A stretch of DNA of 64,000 nucleotides from Arbacia lixula. Taxonomy: Eukaryota > Echinodermata > Echinoidea > Arbacioida > Arbaciidae. Each line of letters starts with the position of its first letter. Positions within the stretch are counted from its first letter, which is position 1. The notes beneath the pieces were generated by a model. The model did not search any database and was not told where the DNA came from. It saw nothing but the letters and a program-made list of their open reading frames with translations. The translations under genes were made by a program, and so were the position numbers. The DNA lies in contig OZ022580.1 in the NCBI GenBank assembly GCA_963669155.1, positions 25,167,705 through 25,231,704 of the forward strand, in the 5' to 3' direction. Below are positions 1-14,400 of the stretch, piece by piece.

Positions 1-323
1 GAGGCATTTCTCTGACATGTTTTCGACAGTATTCTCGATTTATCAAAAAAACGAAGCATAAATATAATTTGAAATTCACAGAATCGTATCATTATATGAT
101 GGTCTGCTACATGCACTTCAGGACAAGTGGTTCTGAAATCTTCTGCGCATACAGAATTATATATTCCTCTTAGTGCATCCAAAATTTGTCATACTTGTTG
201 GCGGCGGATCTCCCTCGATCAAAGAGCCAAATGCGTAAAATATTCCATTGTGATATCAATGCAGTAGAAATAAATGACACTTCGTGCTGACTCCATTCCT
301 TACACCTCGCTGCTCTGACTCAC

Positions 324-3300
324 CTTGGGAGACGGGTTCCTGGTCTTAAGCAGGATCTGATAGTTGAGCGGCTGCCATGTTGAAGGGTCCTGAGCGGCCA
401 CCATGAACTGGACCACACACGGTGTCAGATGCCTGGTGATCAGCTCCTCATACGCCTCATCGCTGCTCAGCGTGTTCTCAAGCTATGCAGGGAAAGGAGG
501 GGGATAGAATAGGAGGATCATTAAAGATGGCGCGTCCCTTTTACAAACATCTGGAAACTTCATGAAAGTTAGCACATCATTTAGCACGTATCTTTGGGAT
601 ACCAACTATGACATTTTAAGGCCAGAGGTACTATAACTCCCGTAAAATAAATGAAAATCATACTAGTTTTCACTGAGATTTTATTCCACTGAATTGATTG
701 CCCACCATTGACAAAACTTGAAAGTACGACTATTTTTGTGGTACGAAAAAAGAAAGCTTGATCAATTATCGAAGATTGTTTCCTCAAAACCAAATTGATC
801 AACCAAGTTGATTCCAGGGGTTATATAGCCACTCTCTCTCGAATGCTGACAAAGTCAGGGAACTTTTAGAATTAGGTCTGCAAAAGGGAGGGGCGACCTT
901 TAAACTACAGTCTTTACATAAGTAGGTGGTCACATATTACTAATACAGGTGTCAAAGACAAACATTGTTCAAGAGATACATTTTCTTCCATTAGCAGGCA
1001 AATGCACTTCAAAACTTAATGCTTGTCTTATATAACATCAGTAATACATGTACCTCTTACGGAGAAATAAGTTTGGTATAAATTCAATCCATGGAGTGTT
1101 TTTGTAAAACTATGAAGCCTGTAAATGATGTAGCCAAGGTCTCAATAGCAAAACAACTGAAGAAAAAATCTGTGACCCGTCATTTGCAGAAAAAAGAATT
1201 TGTGATTGGAAAAAGCTTTGGTACCTGGTCGACCAGGGGCTGCATGAGCTTCTCAAATCGCTCCTTGCTGACAAAGTCGCCTTTGTCGTACTGGAAGCAC
1301 TTGTGGAGGCAGTCCAGGGCAAAGCCAAGCAGAAGGCTGGTCTTGGCCTCACTACATGGGTCAGATTCAGGATACATCGGCTCTCCTGGGATGGTAAGAT
1401 AAAAGAAGAGATCGTTAGTAAGATAAATCAATGTATAGAAAGCTCTAGTGAAGATACACCAGGACTTAGCCTACCAGGTGAACGGTCTTGGCTTCACTAG
1501 GTCTGGGGGGGGGGGGGGGGGGGCAAAAACAGCCCCCCCCTAAGATCTCGACCGTTGATCGCGTGATCGCGACGAAAATTGGCACGTACGTCACCGATGA
1601 CGCAATCTCCGCAATTCAATCGTCAATTGCACCAAAATTATTCAAATTTATTTTTAATTAATATTTATGCTAATTAAATGCATAAAATCATAATTTTTTT
1701 TGTAAATCTTTAAATATAGCCCCAAAACTGCTAGATTTCGGTCCAGACACTCTTCTTAGAATTATTATCAAATTAGGGTTTAAAAAAATGGCAATGTCAA
1801 AGTTTTTCCTATGTATTTCATTGTTTTTTTGAATTTCTTATGTACTTCTTTGTTTTTTTTCACGTAAAGTTTTTCATTGTTTCTTCGATGGAAATCGTTG
1901 GCAACACTATTTCAGTCATAAATAACATGAAATCTATTGTTTTTCATCAGTAAAAATAAAAATAATGATACATTTATGAATTTTGTCTAGATACAGAATT
2001 TGCATTGGATTTGTACACATAATCACGTTTTTGAGCAATTTTTGGTCTGACATGCACGTACAAAATGTTACGTAACTTCGGAACCGCATACCCCCGCGTC
2101 ACAAATTTGGTCTTAAAAGTTGCGTGAGACTTGAACGGAAAAAGTCATGAAACGTCGCGGCGCGATCTTTTCGCGTTACAAATTTATTGCGAAAAATGTC
2201 GAGGGGGGGGGCTGTTTTTGCCCCCCCCCCCCCCCCCCCCCCCGGGCTAGATAGGGTTTATACTGTACTGACCGTCGTATATGACGCACCCCGACTTTGA
2301 GCACGCAATTTAAAAAAAAAAATGGGTCTTGTAACACATATACACATGTATGGGACTATGCATTGTGTGACAACATTTAACAACAAAGTAGATGGCTTCG
2401 ATAGTCTGACACAATTGGCGTACCGGTAATACGATCTCAATCACATCAACAGCATAATTACCGGTACTAAGAAAGCACCAGGACTAGTATTTGTCTGAGA
2501 CACCTCAAAGATACCGCTAAGGAGAAAGCTTCAGGATCGAAGTGTAGTAAACTCCCTTAGATGGGAGCCGCTATTGTTTCTTTGATCAAGCCGCGAAATG
2601 GCGCTATACAAGATACCGATATTGCCGGAGATCAAAGGAAAAGTCGGTGACCTGTCATTTGCAGAAATATCTGGACTTGAAAATGGCTACCCCCCCTCCA
2701 GTAATAACATGCTTTGAAATACCCTGGGAGTATGAGGGTTAAATCTATAACCTCAGTCCATGTGAATGGCCCTGTAGCTAACCTTTTTTACTGACGTTGG
2801 TGGCTTCTAGTATCTGGGCCACATTTGCGACCAGGTGCCCGGCAAAAAGGCAGAACAGGCTCTTCAACTTCTCCGCAAAACTGTTGGACAGTCGGTAGAA
2901 CGTCAGGAGTCGTTCAGGGTTCGGGGTTCTGGTAGCCCATTCTGAAATCTGTGGGAGAGGAGCATAGACCATTATGGTAAATGTCCATGGATTATCATGG
3001 TAATATGTCTATGGACTATTACTGATATTGACTGTTTAGGTACTATTTCCATGAACTATTAGAGATATTGACCACTAGGGTAACATGTCCAGAATTATTT
3101 TTGTGGAATGATGGCCACCATTATAGAAATTTGTTATAAATATTGACCACAACAGAGATTTCCTCTGAAGAAGTATCGTTTCAAAGGAATTGCAAAATGT
3201 GAAAGAGATCAGTGAAGTGGATCACTGAAAATGGACAAGGGGTCAGAAAAAATGCATCATACATAGATCATATTACTGAGGAGCAGTACTAGATATTTTT

Positions 3301-5409
3301 CATGTGTTACCTTGAGGAAAAGGGGTCTGAAGGTGGCCTCAGAAAGCTTCATCACCATGGTGATCAGTGCGCTGATCACATGACCTTCCAGTACCGAGAT
3401 TGCCTCAAGTGGACTCTGAAAGTAAAGGCAAAGTAAAAGGGCAAAATTACCATTTCAGATTACCAATGATGGCATTGAGATGAATAGAATCTTTTCTTTC
3501 TACATTTCATTACACAAGAAAACTTGTATCAATGAATACGCATAACAACAAAATCACACTATTCAAAGTTAATGATTGGGTATCAATTTTCAAATGAATG
3601 AATCAATCAATCAATCCACAATTTATTAATTCATCTAGCTAACCCACCTCTGGATGCGCAGCCCTGAAGTCCAGTGCATTGAGAAACAGGGTCACCACAG
3701 CATGGTGGTGACTCAGCAGGTCATCCTTGGGCAAGCGGTCAAGATGGTCATTGAGGATGGACATCAGGGGACCGATGCTCATCTGGGGAGGCATAGATTG
3801 AAATGACCATCAGATATGCAGGACATTAGCAAAAACTTTGAACAAATATGCTTCGCCAAGTGGAATTAAAGAGTTAAAGATATGAATGGAGTTTTTTGAC
3901 AAACGTTCCTCAGACTTGATGAATAAATGAAACACACACTCTCTACAGCGTCACAACACCATTCGTACTCGCAGCTTGAGGAGCGTTTGATTCATCATCA
4001 TAATCTCCCACTTCACCTTCATCGATGTCACTATCTGGTCCACTACTAGAGCTAATACTCTCTTCTTCAAGTTCTTCTTCAAAATTGTCACTTTCAAAAT
4101 CTAAATCTAAATTAGTCTAAAAAAATAATTCAGTTCACCAAAAGTAATTTGCTGTTCGGTGCGTATGGAGTTTATACACGAAAGCTGATGATCGACTACA
4201 AGTGGCCATTCAGTTGCGTCAACCATTTTGGCCTATTTTATGGGACGTAAATTGGGCAGATTTCGAGAGGGAATTTGAGCAGTTTTTGTTGGATATTTCT
4301 GCGCTCCTGATTTGTTTTAAAGTTTGGGATTAGCGTTATAATGATCATCAAGTCATAAACTTTACAATAATATCAAATTCATATAAATAAATCCGTATTT
4401 ATAATCAATAAATACCATTTTTAAGTAACCTGTCCATAAAGACCACCTGTTATAAAGACCGACATTACTGGATTCCCGTCAGTGGTCTTAATATAGAGTT
4501 CTCTCTGCATTACTCTAACTCCATTGATGAAGACTACCTACCTGGCTGCTGTCGATACTAGCGGTGTAGCACTCTGCGACTGCTGGGATCAGGACTCTAG
4601 GGGGCAGCACAGCAGAGAGCTGGTGCCTACAAGCCTTGAGGCGGATGGTCAGCTGAGCCTTCTCCTCCTGGCTGCAGTCCGACAGGCGACAAATCTAGCC
4701 ACGGAAGGAAAACAAATCATTGGAACACTCCCGTCATTTTGTAGTCTTTCATCCTCCAAATATGTACTGAATCGTAATCTTAGTTATTGTGGGAGCCCCT
4801 CCATGGAAAAGCAAACCGTGCGAGACGCAGGAGAACATATTGATTCTCTACGAACAGACACTGGTCTCCATGAAACAGAGGAAATAGTTAATTTGATGAT
4901 GGATGCAAACCGCTGGAAAGAACTTGTCCATGGAACTTGGGAATAATACCTGACTTGATTGATTAAATGATCTTAGTTTTTAAAGTTCTGACTAGTTTGT
5001 TACATACCTCCCGCAAATGATTATTGATTTACAGCTTACAAGATATATTGTGCCAATGATTAGCATACTATCATCACACTGAGACTTACTCATATTCGGT
5101 CTTTAGGACAGACACAAACACATCCACGAACAAACACCCCCTATACACACATACCTATTGCAGCAGCTGGCATAGGTAAGGGATGAGAAAGTGTGTTAGA
5201 GTCTCTAGGACAGACAGACAGACAGACAGACACACACACACACACACACACATACCTGTTGAAGAAGCTGGCCTAGGTAGGGGCTGAGGAAGTGAGGTAG
5301 AGTCTCTAGGACAGACAGACAGACACACACACACACACACACACACATACCTGTTGAAGAAGCTGACCTAGGTAAGGGCTGAGAAAGTGTGTTTACTTAG
5401 AGTCTCTAG

Positions 5410-5449
<40 letters not shown>

Positions 5450-8400
5450 CACACACACACACACACATACCTGTTGAAGAAGCTGGCCTAGGTAGGGGCT
5501 GAGGAAGTGAGGCAGAGTCTCAAGAACCTTCTGGATGGCTGTCACCGTGCTTAGCAGGTGTAGGTCAGAGCTGACAATGAGAAGAGGTGAAAAGAGTAAT
5601 ACCACAACTCTGGAATAGCCTTCTTAGTCCGTGCAGCCCTTGTACAAAAGTCATGAAACTTAACATGGACCAGCACCAGAGCTACCAATATTGAAATTTA
5701 ACAATCAGGAAGATTTTATGGAAATTTTGTCAGAAAGCATGGACATGTCTATCAAATGTATACAACCTAACGACAATAATCTGGGAGATTGTGTGATGTG
5801 ATGACATCCAATGCGATAATATCGGTCTATTTTTAGGAAGTCTCCTGTGAAATCAGGGAGACTTGGCAGCTCTGCAGCATGTGTGTGGAGTATGAAATCT
5901 CAGTAATAGCTTCAGAAATCATTTCAGAAAAACAGAAAATGTATTTTCGCTTCCGTTTGAAACACCATATCCTACCACAGTCTGCATTCCTATACCAAAG
6001 TGCAATGGCCTGTGCGTGGATCAGACATTCTTACCTTGAGACGCTGGTCTTGTCTGTGAGTGTCTGCAGCAGCCGAGGCATGAAACGGCTGAGGTAAGGG
6101 ATAGCATGGGCCTGTAAACTACTCACAGTCTCAGCCAGGCACAACAGGCCACTCGCTATCACCTGGGGAGAGTCAACAATTGAAATGGTGATTGAATTGT
6201 AATTGAAGTTAAAACAGTGATTGAATTGAAATAGTAGTTAAAATTAAAATAGTGATTGAAATTGAAATGGTAATTGAAATTAAAATAGTGATTGACATTG
6301 AAATGGTAATTGAATTTGTTATAATTCAAATTGAAATGGTAGTTTAATTTTTTATGATTGAAATTGAAATGGTAATTTCATTTTTTATAATTGAAATTAA
6401 AATAGTAATTGAAATTGAAATGGTAATTGAAATTTTTATTGTAATTCAAATGGTAATAGAAATTGAAGGTTTAACAATTCTGTGTCTGAAGCAGTGAAGG
6501 TATGAAGCGGCTGACTTGAAAGTCAAATGAATACTTATATTCAAAAGGAAATTAACAATTGATATTGAGCTTACTGTTAATTGGTCTATGGGATATAACA
6601 TATAAATTGACAATCACATTTACAGGTTACAAGTTGCAATTTCGACCTTGCCAAACTTCTACCCACTACAGGAAAGAGCCAATAAAGGTCTGAGCATGGT
6701 AGTAACAAGTAGGGATAACTAAAAGTCGATACGATTTCAACTGGTACAAACTACTGAAAACCTTGCACTTTCCTCTCCCTGGTACTACGTATTATTCTCT
6801 TACCTGATTATTCACATTGGGTTCCTCAATAACATCCAGCGCAACCTCCATCACAGCAGTAAATGTCTTCTGATGGTCGCTGCCAAACAGCTTGCAAAGC
6901 AACTTCAGACTATAGAGGGCGGTCTGACGATTGATATCCAGCTCGGCAGACTCTGCCATGGTCTCGTGGGGTGATTTTGCGATGGAGACGAACGTGGGCA
7001 CCATACTCAGCAGCATGGTGATCTAAGCATGGGATGTCAATACAGACGTGTGTGAACAGTACTGGTGCATTCACACTGATCTAAGCATCGTATGTCAATA
7101 CAGACGTGTGTGAATAGTAATGGTGCATTCACACTTATCTAAGCATCGTATGTCAATACAGACGTGTGTGGATAGTAATGGTGCATTCACTTATCTAAGC
7201 ATCGGATGTCAATACAGACGTGTGTGAATAGTAATGGTGCATTCACACTGATCTAAGCATCGAATGTCAATACAGACGTGTGTGGGTAGTAATGGTGCAT
7301 TCACACTGATCTAAGCATCAGATGTCAATACAAACGTGTGTGGATAGTAATGGGGCATTCACACTGATCTAAGCATCGGATGTCAATACAAACGTGTGTG
7401 AATAGTAATGGTGCATTCACACTGACCTAAGCATCGGATTTCAATACAAACGTGTGTGGATAGTAATGGTGCATTCACACTGATCTAAGCATCGGATGTC
7501 AATACAAACGTGTGTGGATAGTAATGGTGCATTCACACTTATCTAAGCATTGGATGTCAACACAGACGTGTGTGGATAGCAATGGTGCATTCACACTGAC
7601 CTAAGCATCGGATTTCAATACGGACGTGTGTGAATAGTTATGGTGCATTCACACTTATCCAAGCATCGGATGCCAATACACACGTGTGTGGATATTAATG
7701 GTGCATTCACACTTATCTAAGTATTGGATGTCAATACAGACATGTGTGAATACTAATGGTGCATTCACAATTATCTCAGCATCAAATGTCAATACAGACA
7801 TGTGTGGATAGCAATGGTGCATTCACACTGACCTAAGAATCGGATGTCAATACAAACGTGTGTGGATAGTAATGGTGCATTCACACTTATCAAAGCATCT
7901 GAAGTCAATACAGACGTGTGTGGATAGTAATGGTGCATTCACACTGATCTAAGCATCGGATGTCAATACAGACGTGTGTGGATAGTAATGGTGCATTCAC
8001 ACTGACCTAAGCATCGGATATCAATACAGACGTGTGTGAATAGTAAAGGGGCATTCACACTTATCTAAACATCGGATGTCAATACAGACGTGTGTGAATA
8101 GTAATGGTGCATTCACATTGATCTAAGCATGGGATGTCAATACAGACGTGTGTTAGAGTAATGGTGCATTCACACTTATCTAAGCATGGGATTTCAATAC
8201 AAACGTGTGTAGATAGTAATGGTGCATTCACACTTATCTACGCATGGGATTTCAATACACACGTGTGTGAATAGTAATGGTGCATTCACACTGATCTAAG
8301 CATGGGATGTCAATACAGACGTGTGTGAATAGTAATGGTGCATTCACACTTATCTAAGCATCGGATTTCAATACAAACGTGTGCAGATAGTAATGGTGCA

Positions 8401-11400
8401 TTCACACTTATCTAAGCATCGGATTTCAATACACACGTGTGTGAATAGTAATGGTGCATTCACACTGATCTAAGCTTGGGATGTCAATACAAACGTGTGT
8501 GAATAGTAATGGTGCATTCACACTTATCTAAGTATCGGATGTCAATACACACGTGTGTGAATAGTAATGGTGCATTCACACTGATCTAAGCATGGGATGT
8601 CAATACAAACGTGTGTGAATAGTAATGGTGCATTCACACTTATCTAAGTATCGGATGTCAATACAGACGTGTGTGAATAGTAATGGTGCATTCACACTGA
8701 CCTAAGCATCGGATGTCAATAGACGTGTGTGAATAGTAATGGTGCATTCACACTGACCTAAGCATTGGATGTCAATACAGACGTGTGTGGATGGCAATGG
8801 TGCATTCACACTATCTAAGCATCGGCTGTCAATACAGACGTGTGTGGATAGTACTGGTGCATTCACACTTATCTAAGCGTCGGATGTCAATACAAATGTG
8901 AGTGGATAGAAATGGTGCATTCACACTTATCTAAGCATGGGATGTCAATACAAACGTGTGTGGATAGTAATGGCGCATTCACACTTATCTAAGCATCGGA
9001 TGTCAATACAGACGTGTGTGGATAGTAATGGTGCATTCACACTTATCTAAGCATTGGATGTCAATGCAGATGTGTGGGAATAGTAATGGTGCATTCGCAC
9101 TGACCTAAGCATGAAATTTCAATACAGACGTGTGTGAATAGCAATGGTGCATTCACACTGAGGCAGATTTCTGCTGTCCCTTGGTGAAATTTGGTTAAAC
9201 CTTTTCTTGATTATCATGTCAATAGTCAAACTTTGTGATTTGACTTTGATCTTTGACCTTGACTTTGTTTTAATTACTCAAGTTATCCTTTCACATATCA
9301 TTAATCTATCAAGTTATATCAAATTTGGTCAACATTTTGATGACTTATCATGTCAATGATGACATTTTGTAATTTGACCTTTGAACTTAAAATCTAATCA
9401 GTCAATCAACCTCTCATCTATCATCATGATATCAAGTCTGATCAAATTTGGGGCTGGTCTCATAAAAATTTGCAACTGCACGCAGCTGCACGCAGCTCTG
9501 TACATTAAAGATAGGGGATTGGACTTGCCATTGATTCAGATCAGTCACAACTCTTTATAAGATGGGGACTTGGCCAGACATTTTTTTAGTGATAGCATGA
9601 ACAAGATCGGGACAGACGGACACTCTTTCCAGTAGAAGCCTCAAACTCAAGATGGACTCTTTGATACCTCGTTAGGTGAGAAGCCGTCCTTGTGCTGCAC
9701 CAGTTTGTTGTTGAGCAGCTCCATAGCCTTCCTCCTGACGGTAGGGAGACGGTTGCCAAGGAGACCAGATACCACGCCAATAAACACATTGACAGGCAGG
9801 AGAGAGTTGACCTGAAAACAAGGAGCAGAGGGTTGAGAACATGTGGTGAAAGTTTATGCAAATATAGACTGCTTCTAGGGGCATGGTTAAAACGATTGGC
9901 ACAAGGGGATTTAATAACCATGATATTATCTAGAGGCCACGCGCCGAGTGATAAAAGCATTATTTTTAAATCACTGCTATTGATCGCTACTCATTCATTT
10001 TTTTTTGCTATAAAATCGATGTCATGACTGTCAACCAGACAGTTAATAGGATTACGATTATCAATCAATGAGCAGCATGATGAATTAAGGTACCTTTCAC
10101 ATATATGAGAGTTAAAGTTTACTAGTTCTAAACAGTATCACTCAAGGAAGATTTCCACTTGCCGTACATTGTCTAGCAGGCTAGTGTCAGGCACCCCCAA
10201 TGAGAGTCCCCGTCATGATCACCGTTGTTTGCTCTACCCACTTAGTCTAGATGCAGTTGTCGTGACAACCCGCTCTTATGACGCCACACTTCTGTACTCT
10301 ATTCTGAAAAGTGAGCACATTGTTACTCCCTTCCGGGGAGCATTTCATCAAAGGACTTGTCAGACGTTTTATCCGAAAAACTGTTATAAGCTACTGAAAT
10401 GCTTGCATCTTTTTGGCCGAGAGCAAACTTGTCGGATAAAATATCTGACAAGTCCTTTGATGAAATGCCCCCCTGAGGATGAGTGTGCTCCAATCACTGT
10501 TTCAGCTGGACGAGGGCCAGCCCACGTACCTTGTCCAAGACGTCGTAAGCCTTGTGGAGGAGGGCCCGCCAGAACTTGGCCGTGTTGGGGTCCTTGTTGT
10601 CCTGGATGCAATGAGCTACATGGGTGATGTAGCGCAGGGTCTGCTCAAGAAGTCTGCCAAGAAAAACAACAGGTGGAATAAGTCGCTGCCCGGCAAGAAG
10701 CAAGATTACAGGGGGGGGGGTTCCGAAAATCCACAGAGATAAAAATTTTATTTCCCCTAAGATACAATGTCCTTAAAATATTTTATCTTTGAGATACAAT
10801 AAAATTTTTCCTAAGTTCATTTTCGGAATACCCCCCAGGTGCAAATGTCACTTGTTTGTAGATTTTTTTAAAAAATATAAGAAACGAAGCGAAATAAGTT
10901 GCTGCCGAGGAAAGCTATCCCTTAATGCAATGCGCTTTCTCTGGATTTCTCCGGATCTCGGCAGAATCGCTATTTGGTGTTGCGAGAATTAAAAGTATCC
11001 TGTAAAGCTTCTTTACAACACCTAGGGGTTGGAATGATTTTCAAAAGTTGCATAAGTAATCAAAAAAGAGGAGAAGATAATGAAATGGACAAATTGCAGG
11101 GAAAATTTGGGGACTCAAAAAGGAGAAACAAAAATTGCTGAATAGATAATAAAATCAAGAATAATGAGTATTTATAAAAGGATACGAGGAGAGGAAAACA
11201 ACCAACTACATGGTATGTGTAGAGCAAGCCAATGGGGTTTCCAAGGCTCGGTAATGTAAGGGTTTCAGTACTCACTTTTGATACAAAGCTTGCATCGATG
11301 AAGACTCCTCTGCAGACAAATTCACAATCTACATTGGCAGAAAAAGAAATAATAATCCTGATGAATGGCCTGTCTACAGTAATGGGGTGCATTTTTGTTA

Positions 11401-14400
11401 AATTTACTGGAACATTTGCATAAAACTCTTAAATTCCGATTATCTTTTTTGTCTCTTAAATAAACCAGCCAATAATAATAACATATCAAAGAAATGTATT
11501 GATTTGGACTTTACAAGGTTTTGTACGCATCAGAAAATTTGCCCTGTACAAATTTGCCACAGCACGTTGGTAATGGGGCAGACGAGTTTGTAACACATTC
11601 GTCTGTATTATAGAGCTTTGATTCTTTCTAATCTTTTGTATCGGCTTGGGGATAAAAAAAAATATAGACAAAGTGCTATTGCATGTTAAAAGAAAGATAA
11701 ACTTAAAAGTCGATGGGGGCGTAACTCCTACATTTACCTGGGGACACAACGCCTTGCAGCCTGCTTTTCAGCTACTTTTAAGATATATGCCTAATTTAAT
11801 TGCTATAATCAAGTTGGTAATGGGGCAGACGAGTTTGTAACACATTCGTCTGTCCCGTTACCAACGTGCTATGGCAAATTTGTACAGGCTTAGTCTAATA
11901 AGTGAACATTCAGAGCAGGATTTTAACTGAAGCTAATTTGGAGGAAATTAATTCAACACTCTGTCATATTTTGGTGGTGCAAGGTGGTCATCATTTGACA
12001 TGATTCAGTTGTGCAGAAAAATATCCCTTTACAGTAGACAGACCCCACATGTGTGATTACTGTAAAACTGTTTTTTTTTCGCGTGCAGATATTTTCGCGC
12101 TCGGCAGGGGGTCCCAACATTTTCGTGAAATGTTAAATTCGCAGTCGGCAAATCTAAAGTAACTAGAACTAGGCTAGGCTAAGTAATCCATCTGATCACG
12201 TGCAAATTACAGTACTGTGACTGTATTCATTTGACCTACATTCTGGACATTCTTCCACGCATCACGCGCTGTATCGTTGTGTGCTCTTTATAGCACCGCA
12301 TACGCAACTCTGCTCGTGGAGTTCAACACATTTTCTAGCGTGGATAATTTCGTGGTAATGCTCAAAACCTTTTCGCGTGATGTTAAATTTGCTGACGCAT
12401 CCCGATTCGCAAAATTCGCGAAAATAAAACCCCCGCGGAAGGAACTTCTTATCCAGTACTACTCAATCAAGACAAGTAGCAGGTGGCTTTGATATACAAG
12501 TTTGATTAACCATTTGCCTGCCAGATGAACTACTGCTCTATGGGATTTGTTTGCATTACATAGGAATAAATTCACATCGGGCACACAAAGATTTAAAGAG
12601 GAAGTTCACCCTGAAATTATTTTGGTTCCAATAAAAACAGACAAATGAACGAAATTTATGAGTGAAGGTAAAGGAAAAGAAAGTTATTTGATTTTAAAGT
12701 TTTGATTTTGTGACGTCACATGCATGGGTCTCTCCCATAAGTTGTTTTTCGAAAATGTGCATTTTCTCACAAAGATATGCATCCTTTTACTTGTGCATTT
12801 GATACATTATTAGAAATACGTTTTTACACACATACCTGTACGAGAAAACATCATTCTGTTGTCAAAAACACAAAAAACAATTTATTGACTTATTTTGTAA
12901 ACAACATATGGGAGAGCACCTCGCATGTGATGTCACAAAATCAAAATTTATAATCAAATAACTTTCTTTTCCTTTGACCGATTTTCATCAAACCTTCACT
13001 CATATGTTTCTTTCATTTGTCTCTTTTTATTGAAACCAAAATAATTTCAGGGTGAACTTCCCCTTTAAACAGATTCCACTGTAGTACTCTTCTAAAGCAG
13101 TCAGGAGGAAATACTCTTCTTTGCTGTAATAAGGAACCCGCATTTTTCAAATTCTGCACCTGCAATACCTTCAGAGATTTTGTCTGCACATATCAAAGCA
13201 AGGAAAGAGACACAGCATGGTGTAACTTTCAAGGCATTGATCACACTGACATGCAAATTGACTCATCATTAGGTATATATCTTCATCACATAAACTAGTG
13301 AATATCTTATGAAATATATCAAACAAATATAAAGTATGCTGCAGATTCAACAAACAATTTGGTCTTCATCAAGAATGGAGCTTTTATCTTTTTATTTATT
13401 CATTAGCATTATTTACCCAGGGTAGCCCCTTCAGTGGATGAACAATGTTCCACCAGGGGGACCTGCTTTGACACCACATATGATTTACAGAAATATAAAC
13501 AAAAAACATGTAGTTTTTATTTACATTTACATTTTGATTCTGTTTGATTCCTAATAAAAAAAAAAAAAAAACTGCAGTCACATGACCTGACCTGGCCAAT
13601 GAAAGTGTTGCTGGTGAGCAGCTGTGATAGGAAGCCCACAGCTGTGAATTGGAAGTGCCTGAGCTGCCTGGCGCTGTGCTGGTGCTGGTCAAAGATCAGG
13701 TCTTGGCACAGGGACTGGGACTGGGTCTGGGACTTCTCCCGTGTAGCCTGGGCCCCAGCGCCTCCCCTGGACCTGGTTCCACGGGATGGTGTCTTGGTGC
13801 CTGGAGAGATGAAGCAATGTCAGGTGAACACATATTAGTCAGTTAGCTCTTACTCAAAGAAACTATTTAAAGGTAAGGCAGGAATTTTTTTCACTTCTCC
13901 TGAAACTGCTAGAATATGCCCAGAGAATATACGTAAAATTCAAAGTTGAGAGTTTGCAATAATTTACTTTACATCTTCTTGGTATTTTACACATTATCAT
14001 TGAGGAAATCCCCCTCCCCTCCCCCCCCCAAAAAAAAAAGAAAAAAAGAAAAAGAAAAAGACTTTGACTGGACTAGTTTCTGACCATTTCTTTATTTGTT
14101 TGATGCTCATAAACTTCATGATGAAGTATTAACACATTAGCCCACACTTTGGTGAACAGTTCTATTCAAGCTATGGGTCGTTCATATTTGGGATGTTGCT
14201 GGCAGAATGTAATTCAAATAAACTCATCATGATTTGTGTATAAATGTTTTTACACTTTCATATGAAGTCAAATTGCTACCACCACCAACTAAAACAAAAG
14301 ATCGCTATGACAACAAACCTTCCTCCTCCTTCTCCTTGAGAGTTCCCAGGTAGGCCAGCATCTGAATCAGACTAGTGACTTGGGTCTGCGGCTCAAAGTG

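Noticed and set aside
4524..4946. 140-codon plus-strand open frame
   Set aside because: It is antisense to HEATR1 exon 37 and then runs through a dispersed repeat.
7023..9161. Regular repeats that could suggest a CRISPR array
   Set aside because: Units are contiguous 58-mers without unique spacers, diverge along their whole length and lie in a eukaryotic intron.
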